Shown here one piece after another: positions 56,816 through 64,000 of a stretch of 64,000 bases of DNA. The DNA lies in the NCBI RefSeq assembly GCF_030867095.1, contig NC_081828.1:207024978-207088977 (forward strand), given 5' to 3'. The notes beneath the pieces are model-generated. The model was not told the origin of the DNA, ran no database searches, and worked only from the letters and a program-made list of their open reading frames with translations. Both the position numbers and the translations under genes were made by a program. The DNA comes from Alligator mississippiensis (taxonomy: Eukaryota; Chordata; Crocodylia; Alligatoridae). The number at the start of each line of letters is the position of its first letter. The stretch's first letter is position 1.

Positions 56816-58014
56816 GGGCTAGGGACAGACATTACACATTAACCGGTTTAAGTGATCAGAAACTAGTTTATGCCTGTAACAGAACCGATGTTCCGTGCAC
56901 ATAAACCAGTTTGAAAATGGTTGAAACTGGTTTGCGATAAACCTGGTTCAGTGCAGTATCAGACTTAACTGCTCTGGCTCAAACTGGTTTATGCAATGTC
57001 TGTCCCAAACCCCTTGCTTGTTTTAAGATAAATCAGATTTCCCCAGCATCCTGGCATGCTCTCTGGCTGTGTGGGGCTCTGCTCCACAGCAGGGCTGGCC
57101 CCTCCCCTCTGCTGCCTCACTGGAGCTCGGCAGTCTCTGCAGGCATCTGCCTGGCTTCTGCTCCCTCCCTCCCTTCCCCACCCTGTGCTAAGCAGGCATT
57201 TCCCCAACCCTCACAGACACCTCAACATTAGCTAACATACCACATGCTGGCTATAGTCCATGCTGTGGGAGACGACAGAGGCAGACAGGCTTTTTGGAGC
57301 TATTCAACAGGTAGCTTAATGTCCCTCCTTGAAAGAGCTGTTTGCTCCCGCCCTCCACCTCACCACTGCCTGCTAAGCAGGAATTACCCCATTCCCTCTG
57401 CCTTGCAGAGAAGGTATCTGTGTATTAGCTAGCAGACCATATGCTGGGTCCCTGCTGAGTCAGCAGGCAGAATCAACAGGTAGCAAATAATGTCCCTCTA
57501 TTTTCTTAATGGAGTGATAAACACTGAAATAGGGGTGACACTGTTATCAGCCCTCCCAGCCCCAGCTTGCTTGCCTGTCAGTTTGCTGCATACAGTATAC
57601 AGAAGCAGGGAGGGAGAGTGAAAAGCTCTGTATCATCAACAGATGCATGCACTGCACTGCATACCCCCTTTGCCTCAGTGCTGTCTGAGGGCTGGCAACA
57701 CTCCCACCCCTTGAGCAGTGAGCTGGGAAAAGTCTGGAACTGCTGGCAGGCTGGGAGTTTACACCCCTCCCTTATAAGAGCCTCCTTCTGGGACCTGGCC
57801 ATGCCCCCTCAGCTCAGCCCTGAGGAAGGGAAGGGAGGGCTGCTCCAGCACCTCCTGGCTTCTAGTCTGAACCACTGCAGGCATGTGCCTGAATTTCCTC
57901 AGTCGATAGGGATTGTCTATGTGGTTGGAAATTGGTTCAGTCTAGCCACGTTAAACTAACCTGCAACAGTTGAATCAATTCAGGCTCAGGCTTTTTCAAT
58001 GTCTGTCCCTAGCC
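56816..58014. mobile_element. TA-flanked TIR element (GGGCTAGGGACAGACATT ends)
   Basis: The left end GGGCTAGGGACAGACATT and the right end AATGTCTGTCCCTAGCC are inverted and identical over 17 bases. TA flanks both ends (56814-56815, 58015-58016). Subterminal AACCGGTTT/AAACTGGTTT words repeat many times, suggesting transposase-binding arrays. Inside, a segment with CTAAGCAGG, ATTAGCTA and CATGCTGG words occurs twice (about 57185-57250 and 57370-57445), an imperfect internal duplication of about 200 bp. No transposase frame. Confidence 0.8.
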
Positions 58015-58016
58015 TA

Positions 58017-58885
58017 GAGGTTTCTCAGCACCTGTAGGTGCACCAGGCCATCTTCTGCCTTTAGATGTGGCTAATGTCTAGTCTTCAAAGGAAGGGAAAG
58101 AGAATATCCCCCAAGAAAATCTCATACTGAAAAACCCCAGAACTCACATAATGCACCGAAGGGGGAAAAATTCTTCCTGGATTGTCCTGTAAGTGATCTC
58201 AAGCGTGGGATTAATATATACCATATTTTCTTGCATGGAATGCTAAAATATGGCAAGCATATTAAAAAATCAAGAGTCAGGAGGATGAAAAAGGGAAGAA
58301 AACTTAGTCCGGAAAGGAATGTTACAGCTATCTGACCTGGGCTTTCTTACTTGTACACAAAACCATAATGTTTCCTGCAAACTAAATTGAATCACATCCT
58401 CTAACACTAGCTTGCCTCTGGGACCCTGAGACATCGTAAGCTTAGCACCTAGTGTCAACTCTGCCCTCAAGTGTTTAAAATATAAATGGACAAAACAGAA
58501 GAAGGTGTGAATAGAAACTTAATTTCAAAGTTTAGATGGCTTACCATAGGTCAGGCCACAGCTCAGGGGCAGAAGTGATTCCAATTCAGTACCCTTTCTG
58601 TCAGCCTCAGCTCTCTTCTTCAATCTGTTGTTTAAACTTGGACATGAGTATTGTATAACTTGGAAGCAGGGTTATTTTGTTCTTTCCAACAAGAGCATAT
58701 AGATTATGAAGTAAAATTATTACTTTGAAAAAAGACATTTGAACAAGCACATTTAAACTTAAAAATCAATTGAAGGAAACTCTTGGAGAATCTTAATTTA
58801 CCATATAGGTATAGATATCTGTATAGACATATCGATCAATCGATATAGATATATAATAGCAAAATCACTAAAGGAAAACAAAGTT
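58017..58885. other. Intronic unique sequence
   Basis: A TATAGATAT/ATCGAT-rich run lies at 58806-58855. No gene was recognised. Confidence 0.4.
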
Positions 58886-59010
58886 TGCAGAGAGAGGTGG
58901 TTAGCCATGTTAGCCTGAAGTCAGGTAGAATGCAGGGTAGAAAAGTAACTTATAGACTAACTGAATCAGAGATGCACAAGTTTTTATGAGCCAGAGCTCA
59001 CTTCTTAAAA
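58886..59010 (-). mobile_element. Penelope terminal-repeat fragment with hammerhead-like remnant
   Basis: The + strand has GGTTAGCCATGTTAGCCTGA, TCAGGTAGAATGCAGGGTAG, AACTTATAGACTAACTGAATC, ATGCACAAGTTTTTATGAGC and CAGAGCTCACTTCTTAA. In minus sense the hairpin GTGAGC-TCTG-GCTCAT sits between AAGAA (for CTGATGAA) and AAAAAC (for GAAAGC), so stem II is preserved while the core bases have decayed. It is the same layout as 21338-21460. Confidence 0.55.
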
Positions 59011-61750
59011 TTTGAAGTTTTGTTAACATATCTATATTGTCTACTTCATGGTATATGTTTTATCTGGTTTCTAGTTGTAGTTTGATATTTGTCAGTTATA
59101 CAGCTTGTACTTGTGAAAGATGAGAGGGAAAGGAGGGGAAAATAATATTCTGCCTTTGTAAGCCAGCCAGGTTTTACTCCACTGGTCTCTACCTAGCTCT
59201 AGTTAACTTAGCTGCCAAGTAAACTTGCTTTCAAGGCTCTTTTTGTGTTGAGAGGGTTAATTTTTAGAATATGCTTAACTGAAGTTTGCAGCCAGGGAAT
59301 TGTTTCAAGTGACAGGCTCTTCTGTCTAAAGTACTTAAGAATGTAGGCTTTGCAGTAGCAGGTGAAAGCATTTGTTATTTAAATCTGGTAACCTGTCGCC
59401 AGCACACGCCAGTACCTGATATTTCAGCAGTTTCCCCTCCCCAGCCTTCCTTTTACAATATACCTAACTAGTTATGCAATGCGTTGCAGGGATGGGCGTG
59501 GGTGTCAGAGAACGTAGTGTGTGTTTAAAAGGCACTTTCAACCTCTTTAACTACAAAACCTGAGCTGCATTTTTAGATGTTACAATTTGGTGTGGAAAGC
59601 ATTCTGGACTAAGCTGTATAGACCTGTATGGTAGCTTTATTCCACTTTTAAAAAGTGGTACAGAAAGAACTGTTATGCAGAGGTCTGTGGTCTGAGCCCA
59701 GGGTGCTCGCAGGGTTCCTAAAGGGACCTGTAATTTGTGGGCAGGGAGAGTGGGGGTGGAGCCTGCTACCAAAATCCAGGATACAGAGCCCTGTTAGGGG
59801 CACATCGGCATGGCGGGGTGAGTGATGGCTGTCTTAACTCCTGTGGGTGCTGCAGCAACTCATCCCACTACCGCCACTACATTTGAATACAGCTCACTAG
59901 GAGCCCTACAATCCAGATCCATCCTGAGAGGCTGGGTGAGACTGACCCCTCTGCTCGAAGATATCACATGCAATGTAAAATTGTTGCTAAAGTAAATAAT
60001 AAAGATTGGAGTAGTTCAAACAGAAGGGCACCCAAAGACAGTATTAAGGACATGACTGGTAAACAAAAGGAGAATGAAACTGGAAATGAATGTACCAAAA
60101 TACTGTGGCAGAAACTTCTGTCTAATTTGGGTGAACAGAATAATGCGGACATCACCCCTTTTTGGGATCCTCAGATTGCCAAGCCATGCAAGAGAAATCA
60201 TGATCACGGCCTACAGGATTGGGGGAGTAGAAAGGGCAGGGCACTCTTCCAGCATGTAGGACCTTGGGGTCCTCCATGGCACCATTGTGCCTTCATTATC
60301 CTTGGCAGTGCCACTGGCTCCCCTGCTTTTACCCATGGTGGCATGTTATACTGTAGTGTTGGTGTTTCAGATGTTGTGCCTTGTCGTTGTGTGCAAAGGT
60401 TTAAAGTGGCAATTTTGCGGATTTATTGGGTTAACATTTGTCTAGAGCTGGGTGCTGTGGCCCAAGAGGTCCCTTGTGGTCCTGTGGTCCTGTCCTGAAG
60501 ACTATACTTACCACACTGTGCCAGAGAGAGGCTCCCATAAGATAGCGGGCCTGAACAGAAAGCACATTACACTAACATAGTTTAATATAGTTTATCTTCC
60601 TTCCAGTCTTGAGAAAGAAAGTGAGAATAAATGAAGTAAGCCCCTGTACCAGGATACCTTTGCCCAATCTGATGCAGAATTGTCCCTTAAAGAACTGGGG
60701 GTAAAATTACACTGGTTTAAGTTATACCAGCATAGGTGTCCGTACAAATAGGCTGTTCCCACCACCTAGTGGTGAGGTGCTTTAATAGTGCCTATTGCAG
60801 GCAGCACCTGTCTCATTTCAGTGCAGTTTGCTTAGGTGTACAAAACTGATGCATGTTACACCATTGTAACCATGTCATCTGCCCAGGCCCATTGTTGCCT
60901 CCGCCAGGTTTGGCTAAATCCTGAAATCTATCCCCCATTTCCTCCCACCCCCACCCCAAAAAAAAAAAAAGGGAGAGCCAGGTTCTACTACTGTTGTCCT
61001 TCCTTTCCCACTTATCTTTTCCTCTTTTATGACTCATAAGGAAAAAAAAATCTGGCTTAGCCTGCCAAGATAGCATCTTTCGCAATACGGCTGTGAGCCT
61101 GCAACCAGAGGGACAGCTAAAAGCAGGGCCTTAAACAGCCTAATACTAGTATAAACCTGACAGGTATTGGTGTGGCTGATAAGACTGTGTTATGACTGTG
61201 TTTCTTCAGCTAAAGACACAGAGAATAAGGGAATATTGTTAAAATGACAGCTGAACTTCATACCTCACATTTCAAATGCATTGATTGTGTTTTCTTTTCT
61301 GTATCTCTGGTAAAACATTTAAAAAGTTCCCATGGGGATTGCCAGGGTACTGAGGGAGGCGGAGTTCTCTGTACTCAAACCCCCAAACCTCACTTAATTG
61401 TGTAGTGCTATACAGGGACCAGGGTCATATTATGCCCTTTGACTCGATGGGCACATTTAGTTAAGTACACCTAGCATTACAAGCCGCTCCACTGTCAAAC
61501 AGTGCTGAAGCCTGTATTTTTACCACCTGCCAACAAACAAATGCCAATGCTGTCCACTTCACTGTCCTGGCAGCCTAGGTGCACTAGTAGTACAGCAAAC
61601 CAGGAAGAGGATAACGTGACTTCTTCAGTACGAGACAAACTAGCTGTTGCAGTGCTGCTAACTCCATTCTTTGTCCTTGTGCAGCTGAAGAAGAGACAGA
61701 AGTATAGTAATGAGTCAGGACACCTGGGCCGCTTCCCAGATCTGTCACCG
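59011..61750. other. Intronic unique sequence
   Basis: A 176-codon frame at 59968-60498 is the longest here outside repeats. It has an even composition but no recognised family, no splice context and no promoter. A poly-A tract lies at about 60957-60971. Nothing else was recognised. Confidence 0.4.
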
Positions 61751-62455
61751 AGGCCCCCTCTACATGTTACAGGTATCACACAATTAACTGTTAAAGTGCG
61801 CAGTTACCTTGAGACCAGCTACACGTGCAAAGTGGCTATCACATGATAAAAAGCTCCAACCAGCTGTAAAGTTAGACCTCAGAAATGTATACTAACTTTA
61901 GAGCTGCTTGTTACTGGGCTTTAATTTGCATGTGTAGCAGGGTCTCCTCTGTGGCTGGGAGCCCCATCAGCTGACAGAGCTGCCAGCCACAGGGGTGCAA
62001 CCCCTGAGCCCTGGGGATCGCGGCTGTGTGAAAATCCTGGGCTGAAATGGGGCTCTTGGTTTTGGTTGCACCTTGCCATACACTACGTGTGAGATGCAGC
62101 CTGGATCCAGAGCCACATCAGCCGTGGCGTCTGGGTCCTGTCTGCACATGAGGTGCAACCTGAACCCAGAGCCCTGTCAGCTGCAGGACTCTAGGTCCTG
62201 GCTGCACATGGCTCCCATGGCTGTGAGCCCCATCTTCAGCAAAGGGGGCTCCAAGTCGTGAGTGCCTGCTTCTTGCTGATGCAAGGGGAGCCCAGGATCG
62301 GGTTCCTCTACACCAGCAGTAAGGCATAATTTGATCTAATGTGTGATCCCACAATTGTCTCCTGCCATGCGTTTGTGGCATGGCAGGAGACACCATTGTG
62401 TGGATCCACACATTAGATCCAATTGTGCCTTTATCTGCAAGTATAGAGGGGGCCT
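61751..62455. mobile_element. TIR element (AGGCCCCCTCTA ends) with long terminal hairpin
   Basis: AGGCCCCCTCTACATGTTACA begins the element at 61751, and the complement of its right end reads AGGCCCCCTCTATACTTGCA, with 12 identical terminal bases. Internal repeats of CACATGAGGTGCAACCTG-like and CTGGGTCCTG words occur at 62060-62210. Near the right end lies the hairpin 62323-62429. No target duplication was resolved. It is non-autonomous. Confidence 0.65.
62323..62429. repeat. Long near-perfect palindrome
   Basis: The left arm 62323-62370 and right arm 62378-62429 are inverted copies of about 50 bp around a 7-base centre (GTTTGTG). Shared words include GATCTAATGTGTG, CACAAT and TGTCTCCTGCCATGC, with a few mismatches and 4 extra bases on the right. 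It would form a strong hairpin in DNA or RNA. Confidence 0.9.
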
Positions 62456-63350
62456 TACTCACTTTGTGAAAGTTGCTTTTGAGCCTCAACCAAAAATAAA
62501 GTGATTAAATTGTTGAGGGGTGTCACGGGCATGCCACAACTTGACTTAAGCATAAGGTAGACCATGTTTAATAATGTAGTTGCAGTTATAAAAAATCCCA
62601 ATTTAAAAACCTTATCAGTTGGTTTGTACATTGGAAGTGTTACTTTCTGTCCTTTTGTAGGATACTCCTTGCTGTTTGCCAGCTGCCTTCTGCTTCAGCT
62701 GGGCTGCACAGGTATTGGCAGAATAGTACAAATAGGCAAATGCTTTTGGGGCCTGGAAACAAAATATTGTGCAAAAAAGACGACTTCAGAGAAACCGCAT
62801 TTGTGCCTGAGGATGTTACCCATTCCTTCACCAATGTGTCCAACCTTGGAAGGTGTGGCTGGGAGTGCTAATCTTCATAAACAGTGTGAAGCTATATACA
62901 CTGCCAAGTGGCTCCTTGCAGACACTGTTTTGGTAAAAAGAGGAATAATTTCTGACTTTCATTGCAGCCAAACACATAAGTACCTGAATGGAAGTGAAAT
63001 ACTCTTGATTGCAAGGATAAAGGAACATGCTGAAGCTGTAGTATATGCAGTATGTTAGCTGAGCCACTTAGTTTTTTGGGTTGTTCTGCTCTTACATTTC
63101 CTTTTCCATTTGCAATTTTGCAGTTTTGCAAAAGGGGTCAACTCTGATTTGCAGCAAAATGTATTTTATTCTTGTCCTGGTCTCTGGTAGCCCTTAGTGA
63201 TTTCCAGCGATGCTGTTATGAATGAAACCTGACATAGGAGAAAGCATCCAAAATCTGCATGGATTCAGTCTTCATGTATGGCACAAAGAAAATGGAGGTA
63301 CTAAGCCACATCTTTTCCAAGTGAGACAGTTGACCTCCCTCCTAGCCTCA
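62456..63350. other. Intronic unique sequence
   Basis: The 164-codon frame at 62564-63058 has no domain, is not bounded by splice sites and is AT-rich intron; it was not accepted as a gene. Confidence 0.4.
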
Positions 63351-64000
63351 TGGACCTGTAAGGAAGGAAGGGACCGCAAAAGATCATTTTAGGCCACCCC
63401 TGCACTAAGGCAGGATTAAGTGCTCAGAGATCATCTCTGACAGATGTCTCGCATAGTGGTGCTCAAACTTTCAGCCCTGTGAATGAGTGACATGGGACCA
63501 GTCTACAGCCTTGTTCCTGCACAAGGTTGGTGCACAGATTGGACCCCATGTCACTTGGATCCCATCTTGCACTGCTTGAGTCAGGTCTTACACTGTCCAG
63601 ATCCCATCTTGAACCACCTGGATCGTGCTGTGCACTGCCAGGATTAGGCTGTCATTCCCTCCCCCTGAGGCCCATGTGCCCAATCTAACTTGTAGAGCCA
63701 TGCTACCCCCCACAGGGCTTCCCATAGGTCTGGAAATTTGACAGCTGGGGATGGCCCATGGACCAGGGGTTGAGCATCCCTAATACAACCTGTTTTTTAA
63801 AACCTCCAAAGAGGACTATTCTGGAACATCCTTAGGTAGCCTGTTTCAGTGTTTCCCCCAGAACAAAAAAGTTTCCTAATATCAAACCTAAACCTTTTTA
63901 GATACAAAGTAGGTTGATTTCTCTTTGTTTTACCCCCATGGGCACAGAGAACAAGCGATCACTGTCCTCTTTAGAACAACCTTTTACACATTGGAAAATT
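63351..64000 (-). mobile_element. CR1 LINE 3' fragment, split by a hAT element; runs off the window
   Basis: The + strand shows CTGTAAGGAAGGAAGGGACC with AAAAGATCATTTTAGGCCACC (CR1 3' UTR, complement) up to about 63453, then from 63785 CCTGTTTTTTAAAACCTCCA, TAGCCTGTTTCAGTGTTT, AAAAAAGTTTCCTAATATC and GGGCACAGAGAACAAGCGATC, the continuing ORF2 end. The copy is old and frameshifted. A hAT element separates the halves. Confidence 0.8.
63454..63782. mobile_element. Non-autonomous hAT element inserted in CR1
   Basis: The left end TAGTGGTGCTCAAACTTTC and the complemented right end TAGGGATGCTCAACCCCTGG are inverted. The right end matches the fragment at 24595 (CAGGGGTGCTCAACCCCTAG). The interior has repeated GGATCCCATCTTGCAC/GATCCCATCTTGAACCACC words, a short tandem motif. 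Collinear CR1 sequence resumes on both sides, which confirms an insertion. Confidence 0.65.

Larger units (their letters stand above)
17953..64000 (+). other. PRKAG2: PRKAG2 intron 1 (5' portion, continues beyond window)
   Basis: It begins GTAAGTGCC. Exon 2 should start with codons for DLSSFAMP and be followed by a long serine/proline-rich reading frame; no such frame exists on the + strand to the window end. Intron 1 of this gene is also very long in mammals. The 46 kb consist of unique sequence interspersed with the mobile elements listed separately. No other host exon was recognised. Confidence 0.75.

Noticed and set aside
59968..60498. 176-codon + frame as a gene
   Set aside because: It is intronic, has no recognised family, promoter, splice sites or codon bias.
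62564..63058. 164-codon + frame as a gene
   Set aside because: AT-rich intron, no homology recognised, no splice context; length is within chance for a 46-kb intron.
1..64000. CRISPR arrays, operons, tRNA or rRNA genes
   Set aside because: The DNA is vertebrate nuclear; no regularly spaced repeats, no tRNA cloverleaf and no rRNA stretch were recognised by eye. A dedicated tRNA scan was not possible.

Overview
The window looks like nuclear DNA from a crocodilian, an alligator or crocodile relative. Three things point there. CR1 LINEs are abundant, with the sauropsid-type 3' end (direct repeats of the ATCTATGA kind). Many non-autonomous DNA transposons flanked by TA or 8-bp duplications are present. 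Most telling is a tandem array at about 24.7-26.0 kb whose units begin with U1 snRNA-like sequence followed by a U2 snRNA-like piece, the structure of the SINEU elements known from crocodilians. There are no prokaryotic or organellar features.

Only one host gene is supported. A CpG island (about 17.58-18.48 kb, + strand, no TATA box, GC boxes) holds a first coding exon at 17851-17952 that starts MGSAAMD, ends LRVHIP and runs into a consensus GTAAGT donor. This matches exon 1 of the long isoform of PRKAG2, the gamma-2 subunit of AMP-activated protein kinase. Everything to its right (46 kb) appears to be the first part of PRKAG2 intron 1, since exon 2 (expected to begin DLSS) was not found. Everything to its left is upstream intergenic DNA.

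Upstream region (1-17.5 kb): a small hAT element with a perfect 8-bp duplication (52-209); a TIR element with another nested in it (1267-2280); LINE ORF2 tails (2.6-3.1 and 16.8-17.2 kb); CR1 copies (3.1-4.2, 4.6-5.4 and 14.7-15.9 kb, the last with a 354-codon open frame); a 1174-bp solo LTR with a perfect 5-bp target duplication (9567-10740); and a Penelope-like retroelement (12.8-14.7 kb). The Penelope-like element shows RT-tail and GIY-YIG endonuclease coding plus a hammerhead-ribozyme-like motif in its terminal repeat. It was later split by two pogo/Tigger-like elements and cut by the CR1 insertion.

Intron 1 (18-64 kb): mostly unique, AT-leaning sequence carrying dispersed Penelope terminal-repeat fragments with the same hammerhead-like core, the U1/U2 array, an APE-endonuclease LINE (30.4-31.9 kb), hAT elements (32.9-33.1 and 37.5-38.4 kb), an LTR fragment, several CR1 tails of different ages, and TA-flanked elements with GC-rich interiors. 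Those GC-rich interiors produce long spurious reading frames that should not be annotated as genes.
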